A stretch of DNA of 35,550 nt, from the NCBI RefSeq assembly GCF_025353065.1, contig NZ_JANXRJ010000257.1, positions 1-35,550 on the forward strand, given 5' to 3'. Made by a program: the position numbers and the translations under genes. Below are positions 1-7,603 of this stretch, in pieces. The DNA comes from Lapillicoccus sp. Its GTDB lineage: Bacteria; Actinomycetota; Actinomycetes; Actinomycetales; Dermatophilaceae. The notes beneath the pieces were generated by a model. That model saw only the letters and a program-made list of their open reading frames with translations. It was not told the origin of the DNA and did no database searches. Positions within the stretch are counted from its first letter, which is position 1; each line of letters opens with the position of its first letter.

Positions 1-60
1 CCCCTGATCACCCCTGATCACCCCTGATCACCCCTGATCACCCCTGATCACCCCTGATCA
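1..60. repeat. Tandem array of a decamer, six exact copies
   Basis: Six perfect head-to-tail copies of CCCCTGATCA run from the first base of the window; the next bases (CCCAAGTATC) break the pattern. Each unit contains the 6-bp palindrome TGATCA. The array touches the window edge, so its true length is unknown. It lies in non-coding DNA downstream of the minus-strand MarR gene. Function unknown; slipped-strand variation in copy number is likely for such an array. Confidence 0.95.
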
Positions 61-104
61 CCCAAGTATCGGCCCATTCTGGGGCCCAGGGCCTCGTCCC
101 GTTG

Positions 105-186
105 TCGGGTGACCCGATAAAGGGACGGTTCGCGGGGGAACCGTTCTCACGGGCAGCGTCCCTTTATCGGGTGACCCGATAAAGGG
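105..186. terminator. Paired hairpins with a shared stem sequence; probable terminator region
   Basis: A perfect hairpin lies at 160-186: arm CCCTTTATCGGG (160-171), loop TGA, arm CCCGATAAAGGG (175-186). The 20 bases at 167-186 are repeated exactly at 105-124. As a result 112-126 can also pair with 158-172, giving two mutually exclusive folds. Between them a small hairpin at about 125-144 pairs ACGGTTC with GAACCGT. No U-run follows, as is common in GC-rich actinobacteria. The likely role is termination for MarR (minus strand) and for a gene left of the window. Confidence 0.65.
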
Positions 187-213
187 TAGGTCGCCGGAGG
201 CGGCCCGCCAGCG

Positions 214-232
214 CCTGAGGCCGGGCCTCAGG
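214..232. terminator. Short perfect hairpin overlapping the MarR stop codon
   Basis: CCTGAGGCC (214-222), one base, then GGCCTCAGG (224-232) form a perfect 9-bp stem with almost no loop. The stop codon of the minus-strand MarR gene (228-230) lies inside the right arm. It may be part of the transcription end of that gene together with the hairpins at 105-186. Confidence 0.4.
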
Positions 233-752
233 GCTCGACGTGCTCGTCGAGGTCGGCGATGACCCGCTCGAGCAGCCCCGCGAGCTCGCCGCGCTCGGCT
301 GCGGACAGCGCGCTGAGGATGTCGCTCTCGACGATGTCCGAGCCCTTGACGGACTCGGAGAAGAGGTCCCAGCCCGCGGTCGTGAGGCTCACCAGCACCC
401 GGGTGCGGTTCGCCGGGTCGGTCGTGCGGGAGACGAGCCCGCGCTCGGTCATCCGGTCGAGACGGTGGGTCATCGACGAGGGGGCGATGTTGGCGGCCTC
501 GGCGAGCTGGGACGGCGTCATCGACGTCCCCTCCTCGGCCCGGGCCAGCTGGGAGAGCACGGTCCACTCGCCCTGCGTCACCCCGAGATCGACGAGCTGC
601 CTGTCGTACCAGTGGTTGAGCCGCCGCTGGAGGCCGTGGATCGCGGTGATGACGCGCTGGATGGTCTCCTCCCCGCCCGCCGCCACATAGGTCGCGACGT
701 CGGCGCGGTACCGCTCCTGCGCGCTCTTGGCGAGGCGCCTCCTGGATGCCAT
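228..752 (-). CDS. MarR-family transcriptional regulator
   Basis: A 174-aa protein typical of MarR dimers. It has N-terminal helices (residues about 28-60), then a winged helix-turn-helix with recognition helix near residues 90-102 (IAPSSMTHRLDRM) and a wing near 107-120 (SRTTDPANRTRVLV), then C-terminal dimerisation helices. I chose the ATG at 752 because AGAAGG lies 6 nt upstream; the frame stays open further upstream, but that part overlaps the divergent promoter region and looks non-coding. It is transcribed away from the MFS exporter at 834, with an 81-bp shared regulatory gap holding inverted repeats. By analogy with MarR-exporter pairs it probably represses the exporter and itself and is released by a small aromatic or drug-like ligand. 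The ligand is not inferable. Confidence 0.88.
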   Translation of the reverse strand: MASRRRLAKSAQERYRADVATYVAAGGEETIQRVITAIHGLQRRLNHWYDRQLVDLGVTQGEWTVLSQLARAEEGTSMTPSQLAEAANIAPSSMTHRLDRMTERGLVSRTTDPANRTRVLVSLTTAGWDLFSESVKGSDIVESDILSALSAAERGELAGLLERVIADLDEHVEP

Positions 753-775
753 GCCCAACCTTCTCATGCTAATAT

Positions 776-822
776 TTCGATCTCGAAGTCTTCGGGGAAC
801 AAGTATTGCAATGCGAATGTTC
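776..822. promoter_or_regulatory. Candidate MarR operators between divergent genes
   Basis: Two inverted repeats lie in the 81-bp gap. The first is TTCGA-TC-TCGAA at 776-787. The second is GAACA (797-801) and TGTTC (818-822) flanking a perfect 8-bp palindrome ATTGCAAT (805-812). The AT-rich stretch is unusual for this DNA. The spacing fits sites for a MarR dimer controlling both genes. This is inference from position and symmetry. Confidence 0.5.
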
Positions 823-833
823 TGGGGGTTGTG

Positions 834-2132
834 ATGAAGCGTCCGATGATGGTGGTCCTGGCCGGGGCCGTGAGCATGCTCGGGTGGGGAGCCGTGCTGC
901 CCTACCAGTTCGCGTATGCCGCGAACACCCGCGGCTGGGGCACCCTGGCGGCCGCGGCCGCCTCCAGCCTCTTCTCCGTCGGCGCGCTCCTGGCCGCTCC
1001 CGTCGGCGGCCGCCTGGCCGACCGCGTGTCCCCTGTGCATGTCGCCGTCGTCGCCAAGCTCGTGGCCGCCGTCTCGAGCCTCGTCCTGCTTTGGGCCGGC
1101 ACCCCGGCCGCGTTCCTCGCCGCCATGTTCGTCTTCGGCGTCGGCATCACGGCGGCCCAGCCCGCCCAGTCGGTCCTCGTGCTGCGCTGGTCCGGGTCCA
1201 CCGACCGCCGCAAGATGTTCGCGTGGGCCTTCACCGGGTCATCCGTCGGGATGGCCATCGGCGCACTGCTCGCGGCCCAGGTCGTCGACCTCGGCCGGGT
1301 CGACGGCATGTCCGGCGCATTCCTCATGGCGACAGCGGGTTTCGTGATCTCGGCCGGGCTGCTCGCCCTGGCCGGTCGTGGTGACGTGGCGGGTCGTGGT
1401 GACGCCGCCACGTCCGACCAGGCTGACGCCGACGAGACCCACGAGGCCGCAGCCGGTGTGCTCTCGGGCCGTGCGGCCATCCGCACCCTCGCCCGGATCC
1501 CCGCGCTGCGGTGGGTCGGGGTCGTCACGGTCGCCATCGCGCTCGGCTTCTACGCCCAGTTCGAGTCGGGTCTCCCGGCCTTCGCGCTGACCTTCCTCCA
1601 CGTGCCCGCGCGGACGATCGGCACCGCCGCCGCAGTCAACTGCCTCGTCATCGTGGCCTTGCAGATGGTCGTCGTGAAACTCACGGCACGCCGCAACCCT
1701 GCCTCGCTCCTGATCGCCGTCGGCGTCGTGTGGGTCCTCTCGTGGGGGATCCTCGCCGTCGCCATGCGGACGACACCCGTGCTCGCCGCCACGCTCTTCG
1801 TCACCACCTTCGGCGTCTTCGCGGTCGGTGAGACCCTCTTCGCCCCGATCCTCAACCCGCTGACCGCGAGCCTGGCCCCGGACGGCATGGTCGGGACGAC
1901 GCTCGGCCTCCTGGCGGCCCTCCAGACCGGTGTCTCGGCGGTCGGCCCGCTGCTCGCCGGGCTCGCGCTGGGCGCCGGTCACGGCACGACCTTCGTCGTC
2001 GTGCACCTCGTCATCAGCGTGGCAGCCGTAGCGGCGGCCATGCGGCTGCGGACCGTCCTGCGCCGCGGTCCGGGCGCCGAACCGGCAGAGCCTCGACACG
2101 CGTCGGAGCAGGGCAGCCCCGCCCTCGTCTGA
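834..2132 (+). CDS. MFS transporter, probable drug/metabolite exporter
   Basis: A 432-aa hydrophobic protein with about 12 membrane segments in two halves joined by a polar, Asp/Ala/Thr-rich loop near residues 180-205 (RGDVAGRGDAATSDQ). Between segments 2 and 3 is GGRLADRVSP, a form of the MFS loop motif (G-x-L-a-D-r). The sixth-repeat region GETLFAPILNPLTASLAP resembles the matching part of the second MFS gene at 5520, so the two belong to similar subfamilies. The start is ATG at 834, with GGGGTT just upstream; GTG at 831 is an alternative. The divergent MarR gene suggests ligand-induced efflux. Substrate unknown. Confidence 0.85.
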   Translation: MKRPMMVVLAGAVSMLGWGAVLPYQFAYAANTRGWGTLAAAAASSLFSVGALLAAPVGGRLADRVSPVHVAVVAKLVAAVSSLVLLWAGTPAAFLAAMFVFGVGITAAQPAQSVLVLRWSGSTDRRKMFAWAFTGSSVGMAIGALLAAQVVDLGRVDGMSGAFLMATAGFVISAGLLALAGRGDVAGRGDAATSDQADADETHEAAAGVLSGRAAIRTLARIPALRWVGVVTVAIALGFYAQFESGLPAFALTFLHVPARTIGTAAAVNCLVIVALQMVVVKLTARRNPASLLIAVGVVWVLSWGILAVAMRTTPVLAATLFVTTFGVFAVGETLFAPILNPLTASLAPDGMVGTTLGLLAALQTGVSAVGPLLAGLALGAGHGTTFVVVHLVISVAAVAAAMRLRTVLRRGPGAEPAEPRHASEQGSPALV

Positions 2133-2436
2133 CCGGCCCGTCCGGACGTCGTCGGCCGGGCACCATCGGCTGGGCACACCGGGTCTCGGCTTCCCCTCGA
2201 GCGGGTCAAGGGTTGGCCGCCAGGACCAGGGAACCTTCATGGTTCACCCAGCCAACTGTCAAGAGATGGCCAAGGGCATTGACCGGCTCGTCGTGGGGCG
2301 GCCAGTGTCCGGCGTGCGCCGTATCGCCATATGAGACGTCGCCGGCTCCCCCGAGAGAGGGGTCGGCGACGTCGGCGGATCCGCGGCACGTCCTATCTCG
2401 CCACCGCCCGGTGGCCCATCTCCAAGGAGAAGTCAC
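2133..2436 (+). other. Intergenic leader of the protease gene with stem-loops
   Basis: There is no convincing gene in these 304 bases. Just after the MFS stop, CCGGCC (2133-2138) and GGCCGG (near 2154-2159) flank CGTCCGGACG, a possible terminator. Further on, GTTGGC (2212-2217) pairs with GCCAAC (2251-2256) around an inner hairpin GAACC-TTCAT-GGTTC (2231-2245). A strong stem GACGTCGCC (2335-2343) pairs with GGCGACGTC (2365-2373), with an inner CCCC/GGGG pairing. A Shine-Dalgarno AAGGAG precedes the GTG at 2437. No clear -35/-10 pair is visible. The folds could act in the mRNA leader. Confidence 0.5.
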
Positions 2437-4482
2437 GTGAGACACCTCTTCACGGGCATGACCCTCGTGACCCTCGTTGCGGCAGCAGCGAGCGTCCCGG
2501 TGGTCGCCGCACACGGCGCCACCGCGCCGTCGCAGGATCGCGCGACCCAGCTGCGCACCGCCCAGGCGGGAGCCGACCATACCGGTCGGGCCCTCGGCCT
2601 CGGGTCGGGCGAGAAGCTGGTCGTCAAGGACGTCATCACCGACGCGAACGGCGCGAAGCACGTGCGCTTCAACCGGACCTTCAACGGCCTGCGGGCCATC
2701 GGCGGGGACCTCGTCGCCCACGAGAGCGCGACCGGAACGATCTCGAGTGTCACCTGGAACGCCTCGGGCAAGGTCGCCGTCGCCTCGACGACGCCGAAGC
2801 TCGCGGCCGGCACCGCAGCCGCGAAGGGCGCGGTCCCGGGGTTGCGCGACGCCACGACGCCGAAGGGCGAGCTCGTCGTGTATGCCGGGGGCGCAGCACC
2901 CGTGCTCGCCTACGACGTCGTGAGCGAGGGCATCACCGCCGACCAGACCCCGACGAGGTACCACACCGTCGTCGACGCCTCCACGGGCGCGAAGCTCACC
3001 GGCTGGGACGAGGTCCAGGAGGGCACGGGCAAGGGCATCTTCGTCGGCACGGTGGCGATCGGCACGACGGGCTCGGCCGGGGCCTACCAGATGAAGGACA
3101 CCACCGGGAACTTCGCGACCGACCTGAGGAACTCGACGTCGGGCAACGGCACGACCTTCACCGACGCCGACGACGTGTGGGGCACCGGGAGCAACAGCGA
3201 CCGCGCCTCGGCCGGGGTCGACGCGCACTACGGCGCCGAGAAGACCTACGACTTCTACAACACCGTCCTCGGCCGCGCCGGGATCTACAACAACGGCACC
3301 GGGGTCCGGTCGCGGGTCCACTACGGCAGCAACTACGTCAACGCGTTCTGGGACGGCACGCAGATGACCTACGGCGACGGCGCGGGCAACAACGCCCCCC
3401 TCGTCGAGCTCGACGTCGCCGGCCACGAGATGTCGCACGGCGTCACCGAGAACACCGCCGGGCTCGCCTACACCGGAGACGCGGGCGGCCTCAACGAGTC
3501 GACCTCCGACATCTTCGGCACCTCGGTCGAGTGGTTCGCCAACAACCCCATCGACGTCCCCGACTACCTCATCGGCGAGCTGATCAACCTCAACGGCAAC
3601 GGCACGCCGCTGCGCTACATGGACAAGCCGTCCCGCGACGGCAGCTCGAAGGACTGCTGGAGCAGCTCGCTCGGTGGCCTCGACCCGCACTACTCCTCGG
3701 GCCCGCTCAACCACTGGTTCTACCTCGCCTCCGAGGGCTCCGGCGCCAAGACGATCAACGGCGTCGCCTACAACAGCCCCACCTGCGTCGCCGGGGCGGT
3801 CACCCCCGTCGGTCGCGACAAGGCCGAGAAGATCTGGTACCGCACGCTGTCCACCTACCTCACCTCCAGCAGCAACTACGCCGCCGCCCGCAACGGCGCG
3901 ATCAAGTCGGCCAAGGACCTCTACCCCACCGACGCCACGGTCTGCACCAACATCGCGGCGTCCTTCTCGGCCATCGCCGTCCCCGCGGGCACGGAGACCT
4001 GCGCCGGCAGCACCCCGCCGCCCACCGGGACCAACCTCCTCGCCAACCCGGGCTTCGAGTCGGGCGCAGTGAGCTGGACCGGCACCGCCGGCCCGATCAC
4101 CAGCGACACCGGACGCCCGGCGCATACCGGCTCCTGGAAGCTGTGGCTCGGTGGCAACGGCTCCGCCGGCACCGAGACCGAGGCCCAGACGGTCGCGGTC
4201 CCGGCGACCGGCACGCCCAAGCTGTCCTTCTGGATCCGCACGGACACCGCGGAGACCGGCAGCACGGCATACGACACGATGAAGGTCCAGGTCGTCAACG
4301 GCAGCGCGACGACGACGCTGGCCACCTTCAGCAACGTCGGCACGAGCACGACCTACGCGCAGAAGGTCTATGACCTCTCCGCCTTCATGGGCAAGTCGGT
4401 CTCGGTGAAGTTCACCGCGACCGAGGACTCGTCGCTCCAGACGAGCTTCGTCGTCGACGACACCTCGGTGGCGACCGGCTGA
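2437..4482 (+). CDS. Secreted M4-family (thermolysin-like) zinc metalloprotease
   Basis: A 681-aa pre-pro-protease. The GTG start has AAGGAG upstream. A Sec signal peptide spans residues about 1-27 (LVTLVAAAASVPVVAAHG). A propeptide of FTP/PepSY type fills roughly 40-190 and should act as chaperone and inhibitor until cleaved. The catalytic M4 unit follows: HEMSH at 330-334 gives the zinc ligands H330 and H334 and the base E331; E354 in GGLNEST is the third zinc ligand; H426 in LNHWFY matches the transition-state histidine of thermolysin. After a Pro/Thr linker (about 523-532), a C-terminal beta-sandwich-like domain (NLLANPGFESG onward) resembles the carbohydrate- or surface-binding domains of secreted enzymes. 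All key residues are present. It should degrade extracellular protein. It stands alone between a structured leader and a terminator. Confidence 0.95.
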   Translation: MRHLFTGMTLVTLVAAAASVPVVAAHGATAPSQDRATQLRTAQAGADHTGRALGLGSGEKLVVKDVITDANGAKHVRFNRTFNGLRAIGGDLVAHESATGTISSVTWNASGKVAVASTTPKLAAGTAAAKGAVPGLRDATTPKGELVVYAGGAAPVLAYDVVSEGITADQTPTRYHTVVDASTGAKLTGWDEVQEGTGKGIFVGTVAIGTTGSAGAYQMKDTTGNFATDLRNSTSGNGTTFTDADDVWGTGSNSDRASAGVDAHYGAEKTYDFYNTVLGRAGIYNNGTGVRSRVHYGSNYVNAFWDGTQMTYGDGAGNNAPLVELDVAGHEMSHGVTENTAGLAYTGDAGGLNESTSDIFGTSVEWFANNPIDVPDYLIGELINLNGNGTPLRYMDKPSRDGSSKDCWSSSLGGLDPHYSSGPLNHWFYLASEGSGAKTINGVAYNSPTCVAGAVTPVGRDKAEKIWYRTLSTYLTSSSNYAAARNGAIKSAKDLYPTDATVCTNIAASFSAIAVPAGTETCAGSTPPPTGTNLLANPGFESGAVSWTGTAGPITSDTGRPAHTGSWKLWLGGNGSAGTETEAQTVAVPATGTPKLSFWIRTDTAETGSTAYDTMKVQVVNGSATTTLATFSNVGTSTTYAQKVYDLSAFMGKSVSVKFTATEDSSLQTSFVVDDTSVATG

Positions 4483-4505
4483 CGGTCACCGCACGCTGAA
4501 CGACA

Positions 4506-4543
4506 GGGTCGGTCGTCACCGCATCACCGGTGGCGGCCGACCC
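4506..4543 (+). terminator. Rho-independent terminator after the M4 protease
   Basis: Starting 24 bases past the stop codon, GGGTCGG (4506-4512) pairs with CCGACCC (4537-4543). The inner CG and CACCG pair with CGGTG and CG around a CATCAC loop, with two G-U wobbles. The stem is about 16 bp. Only a weak CCTT follows instead of a U-run, usual for actinobacteria. Confidence 0.75.
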
Positions 4544-4784
4544 CCTTGCGTGACCACCATGTCGACGCGCTCGCGCCCAGGTTTCCCGGGTGGTGTCCCG
4601 GATCTGCCACCAGTCCGTACCGGTGATGGTCAGGCTTTCGTCAAGGCCATTGACCGCGCTGTCGAGTCCTCGGCAGGGTGACGGACGTGCCCCTCGGGCT
4701 CGTTGGGGTCGTAGGGTGCGTCGCGCTTCTGACCTGGCCCCGCTGCCGCGACCCGAGGGGCGCACCACGTCCGAGCAGGACGGC
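4544..4784. other. Intergenic stretch with a distant inverted repeat
   Basis: No gene is supported in these 241 bases between the protease terminator and the lipoprotein stop. The one visible structure is GTGCCCCTCGGG (4687-4698) facing CCCGAGGGGCGC (4752-4763). It gives a 12-bp pairing with one wobble across a 53-base loop, and may end the minus-strand lipoprotein transcript. Confidence 0.5.
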
Positions 4785-5246
4785 TCAGGCCTTCGTGCAG
4801 AGCCGGTATGCCGGGCTGGCGCCGGTCACGTCGGCGATGATCTCGCCGACCACGGCCAGGTCGGCGCCGGGGGCGTCGCCGATCCGCAGCGCCCCCCGGG
4901 TCGGGGCCTCCAGGGTCGTGAACATCTCGTCGGAGATGCGCGGACCGGTCGTCGAGGTGGTCGGGACCTGGGGCATCGCCGCCACCGCGGCGAGGAGCCG
5001 GGTGACCGTCTCCGAGGTGAGGGTGCAGCTGCCCGCGGCGCCGCGCTTGCTCGTCACCGTCGTCGCGCCGCCCGTCTCGACGACGATCCGGTCGTTGAAG
5101 CCGGCGATGCCGCCCGTCCGGCTGATGGTCACGGGGAACGGCGCGTCCCCGACGCCGGCGGCGTCTGACGTCGACGCCGGGTCGCCCCCGCCGCACGCGG
5201 TGACGAGCGCGAGGGAGGTGAGGACGACGGCGAGTCGGAGGCTCAT
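4785..5246 (-). CDS. Small secreted lipoprotein of unknown function
   Basis: A 153-aa protein with a lipoprotein signal: MSLRLAVVLTSLALVTAC, lipobox L-V-T-A-C18, followed by GGGDPAST, a typical flexible linker. The mature part (about 35-153) is mostly beta-strand-like, contains FPVTISRTGGIAGFNDRIVVETGG and ends in YRLCTKA; two later cysteines could form a disulfide. The ATG at 5246 has GGGAGA about 8 nt upstream and directly precedes the signal peptide; an upstream in-frame extension would run into the tRNA gene and is rejected. I recognise no family with certainty; the body resembles small lipoproteins common in actinobacteria, so function is open. It lies just downstream of tRNA-Ser on the same strand. 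Confidence 0.8.
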   Translation of the reverse strand: MSLRLAVVLTSLALVTACGGGDPASTSDAAGVGDAPFPVTISRTGGIAGFNDRIVVETGGATTVTSKRGAAGSCTLTSETVTRLLAAVAAMPQVPTTSTTGPRISDEMFTTLEAPTRGALRIGDAPGADLAVVGEIIADVTGASPAYRLCTKA

Positions 5247-5299
5247 CGCGCCAGTCTCCCGTTGTCGGGGCGACGGCGCGCGGGGGACAGCAAGCCCTG

Positions 5300-5387
5300 T
5301 GGCGGAGGATAGGGGATTTGAACCCCTGAGAGCTTTCACTCAACACGCTTTCCAAGCGTGCGCACTAGGCCACTATGCGAATCCTCC
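5300..5387 (-). tRNA. tRNA-Ser (anticodon GGA)
   Basis: On the minus strand the acceptor stem GGAGGAT (5387-5381) pairs with ATCCTCC (5310-5304), followed by discriminator G and an encoded CCA (5302-5300). The anticodon arm reads ACGCTTGGAAAGCGT with GGA in the loop. A long variable arm (GAGTGAAAGCTC) and a T arm GGGGTTCAAATCCCC complete a class II serine tRNA reading UCC/UCU codons. In many actinobacteria this gene lies near ffs and dnaX, which are also in this window but far apart. Confidence 0.95.
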
Positions 5388-5519
5388 GTGGGGGAATCTA
5401 CCCGAGCCGGGCGGTCCGGCTGAAATCGTGGCCGTCGGACCCGGTTGCCGATCCGGCGGCGCACCCCCGCCCCAGCAAACCGGTTGGGTCCTGTCGGAGG
5501 CCCGCGACAGACTGCCGGG

Positions 5520-6848
5520 GTGAGCACTACACCCGTCCGGCCGCCGCTGTCGTCGTTCTGGACCGACCTCCCGCGGGCCGGCAAGTGGTTCCTCTCGACG
5601 ATCATCGCCGACTTCATCGGCAACGGTCTGGTCCTGCCGTTCAGCGTCGTCTACCTCCACGAGGTCCGGGGCTTCGACCTCGCGCAGGTCGGGCTCCTGC
5701 TCGCCATCCCAGCCGTCGTCGGCATGGTGGTCGTCGGGCCGGCCGGCATCCTCATCGACCGGATCGGTGCCCGCATCGTCCTGCTCACGGCGCTCGTCGT
5801 GCAGATGGCGGCCTACGTCGTCCTGTCGTCCACCACCACGCCGGCGCGGGCGGTGGTCGCGATGCTCATGCTCGGCGTCTCGACCGGGGTGAGCTGGCCT
5901 GCGGTCAACTCCCTCATCGCCACGATCATCCCGAGCGTGATCCGGCAGCGCTACTTCGGGCTCAGCTTCACCCTGCTCAACCTCGGGATCGGCATCGGCG
6001 GCATCGTCGGCGGGCTCGTCGTCGACGTCGCCCGCCCGGGGACCTTCGTGGCGATCTACCTCATCGACGCGGCGACCTTCCCCGCGCCGCTCACGATCCT
6101 CCTCGGACCGCTGCGCCACCACTCGGGGCGGGCCCCTCGACCCGAACCGGTCGCGGACGAGCTCGCGACCGGCACGACCTACCTGACGCTGCTGCGCGAT
6201 CCGGCGCTTCGTCCGGTCCTCATCCTCACCTTCTTCGCCTCGTTCGTCGGCTACAGCCAGCTCAACACCGGGCTCCCGGCGTTCGGCCGGGCCGAGGCGC
6301 AGATCTCGACCCAGGCGCTGGGCTGGGCGTTCGCGGCCAACACGGTCGTCATCGTGGTCCTGCAGCTCGTCGTGCTGCAGCGCATCGAGGGTCGTCGGCG
6401 CACCCGGATGCTCGTCGTCATGAGTGGCGTCTGGGCCCTCGCCTTCCTCGCCCTCGGCGCGGCCGGGCTGGTGCCCGGCTCGGTGGCCGGCTCGCTGCTC
6501 TTCATGGCCTGCCTCGGCATCTTCGGTCTGGGCGAGACCTTCTACCAGCCCACCGCGCCGGCGATGATCAACGACCTCGCGCCCGACCACCTGCGCGGCC
6601 GCTACAACGCGCTCATGAGCATCTCCTGGCAGAGCGCCTCCGTCGTGGGCCCGCCGGTCGCCGGTTTCCTCATCGGCCGCGGCTGGGGCGGCGCCTACAT
6701 CGGCGTGCTCGTGGCCGGCTGCGGGCTCGTCGCCCTGCTGTCGCTCTTCACCGAGCGGCGAATTCCGTCTCGGGTCAACGGTGTTCGGGCGTCTGGGCTT
6801 CCTCAGGTCGCTGCGCCTCCGGCCGACGACGATGCCAGGAGCCGATGA
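5520..6848 (+). CDS. MFS transporter
   Basis: A 442-aa membrane protein with about 12 predicted segments. After a cytoplasmic start (STTPVRPPLSSFWTDLPRAGKWF), segment 1 carries DFIGNGLVLPF; GPAGILIDRIGAR is the loop 2-3 motif; GLGETFYQPTAPAMINDLAPDHLRGRYNALMSISWQ lies in the C-terminal half and matches drug:H+ antiporter-like families. The GTG at 5520 starts the conserved part; the open frame extends 25 codons further but that part is Arg/Pro-rich and unlike a transporter N terminus. It begins 132 bases right of tRNA-Ser on the opposite strand. Its last 74 bases overlap the 3' end of the convergent GntR gene, and the tail after LFTERR is polar and may be an extension. Substrate unknown. Confidence 0.83.
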   Translation: MSTTPVRPPLSSFWTDLPRAGKWFLSTIIADFIGNGLVLPFSVVYLHEVRGFDLAQVGLLLAIPAVVGMVVVGPAGILIDRIGARIVLLTALVVQMAAYVVLSSTTTPARAVVAMLMLGVSTGVSWPAVNSLIATIIPSVIRQRYFGLSFTLLNLGIGIGGIVGGLVVDVARPGTFVAIYLIDAATFPAPLTILLGPLRHHSGRAPRPEPVADELATGTTYLTLLRDPALRPVLILTFFASFVGYSQLNTGLPAFGRAEAQISTQALGWAFAANTVVIVVLQLVVLQRIEGRRRTRMLVVMSGVWALAFLALGAAGLVPGSVAGSLLFMACLGIFGLGETFYQPTAPAMINDLAPDHLRGRYNALMSISWQSASVVGPPVAGFLIGRGWGGAYIGVLVAGCGLVALLSLFTERRIPSRVNGVRASGLPQVAAPPADDDARSR

Positions 6849-7536
6849 TGTGGTCGCGCATCGCGGCCTCGGCCGCGGCGGCGTCCCGGGCGAGGACCGC
6901 GTCGTGCACCGCCCGGTGGGCGACGTTGGACAGGCGCATCTCTTCGGTGGTGGGGTCGCCGACGTAGCGCATCGAGCGGTAGGCCTCGACCTGCAGCGTG
7001 TGGATCATCGCGCGGCCGAGCCGGTTGCCGGACGCGGCCATGATCGCGTCGTGGAACTCCACGTCGGCCTGCAGATAGGTCGTCGCGTCACCGACCTCCG
7101 CATCGAGGGTGGTCATCCGCACGCTGATCAGCGCGCGTTGGTCCGCATCGGCCCGGGCGGCGGCCTGGCCGGCCATCTGCGCCTCGAGCGCGATGCGCAC
7201 GTCGACGAGGTCCTCGAGGATGGCCAGCTGCGCGTCGTGGCGGATGACCGCGGCGAGGACGAGCGGGTTGAGCAGGTCCCAGTCCGCGAGCGGCCGCACG
7301 CGGGTGCCCTGCCCCTGCTGGACCGTCACCAGCCGCATCGCCTCGAGCGACTTCACCGCCTCACGCACGACCGTGCGGCTCACCCCGAAGGTCGCGCAGA
7401 GGACCGGCTCCGTGGGGAGCGACGACCCGGCCGGGATCTCGGCACTCACGAGCCGGTCAACGAGCTCGTCGACGACGGCGGTGGCCAGCCGCCGGGGACG
7501 TCGCGGCCAGGGCTCGGCGATGCTCATCTCGCTCAT
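6775..7536 (-). CDS. GntR/FCD-family transcriptional regulator of the sugar-acid cluster
   Basis: A 253-aa protein. The N-terminal winged helix of GntR type spans about residues 17-82, with SLPTEPVLCATFGVSRTVV as helix 2/3 and a wing ending GQGTRVRP. The FCD effector domain (about 95-235) keeps its metal-ligand type residues: the D-x3-H in ADVEFHDAIM and the histidines in NVAHRAVHDAV and AMRDHI. Regulators of this class sense sugar acids or other carboxylates. ATG at 7536 or 7527 (MSIAEP) are both possible. It is divergent from the binding-protein gene at 7680, and a CATACGTATG palindrome sits in the promoter between them, so it is the likely repressor of the cluster. Its 3' end overlaps the MFS gene by 74 bases. 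Confidence 0.88.
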   Translation of the reverse strand: MSEMSIAEPWPRRPRRLATAVVDELVDRLVSAEIPAGSSLPTEPVLCATFGVSRTVVREAVKSLEAMRLVTVQQGQGTRVRPLADWDLLNPLVLAAVIRHDAQLAILEDLVDVRIALEAQMAGQAAARADADQRALISVRMTTLDAEVGDATTYLQADVEFHDAIMAASGNRLGRAMIHTLQVEAYRSMRYVGDPTTEEMRLSNVAHRAVHDAVLARDAAAAEAAMRDHIIGSWHRRRPEAQRPEEAQTPEHR

Positions 7537-7603
7537 TTCGGAAGCATAGGGAGTCGCGGGACAGAGATCGTCGCAGCACGGGGAAGCCGTCCCGCGAGTG
7601 CTG

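Noticed and set aside
1..60. CRISPR array
   Set aside because: Units are 10 bases and contiguous with no spacers; no cas genes are near.
2133..2436. c-di-AMP (ydaO-type) riboswitch before the protease
   Set aside because: GGAACC and a GGTTCACCC-like segment looked suggestive, but the other conserved blocks of that class are not present in order.
2206..4125. Long minus-strand open frame of 639 codons opposite the M4 protease
   Set aside because: It is the complement of a gene with clear catalytic motifs; its own translation is Val/Arg/Gly-rich without any motif, as expected for a GC-bias shadow.
4590..5168. Plus-strand genes opposite the small lipoprotein
   Set aside because: The frames lack domains and ribosome sites, whereas the minus strand has a clear lipobox signal.
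5300..5387. Genomic island integrated at tRNA-Ser
   Set aside because: No integrase is present and I found no second copy of the tRNA 3' end in the window.
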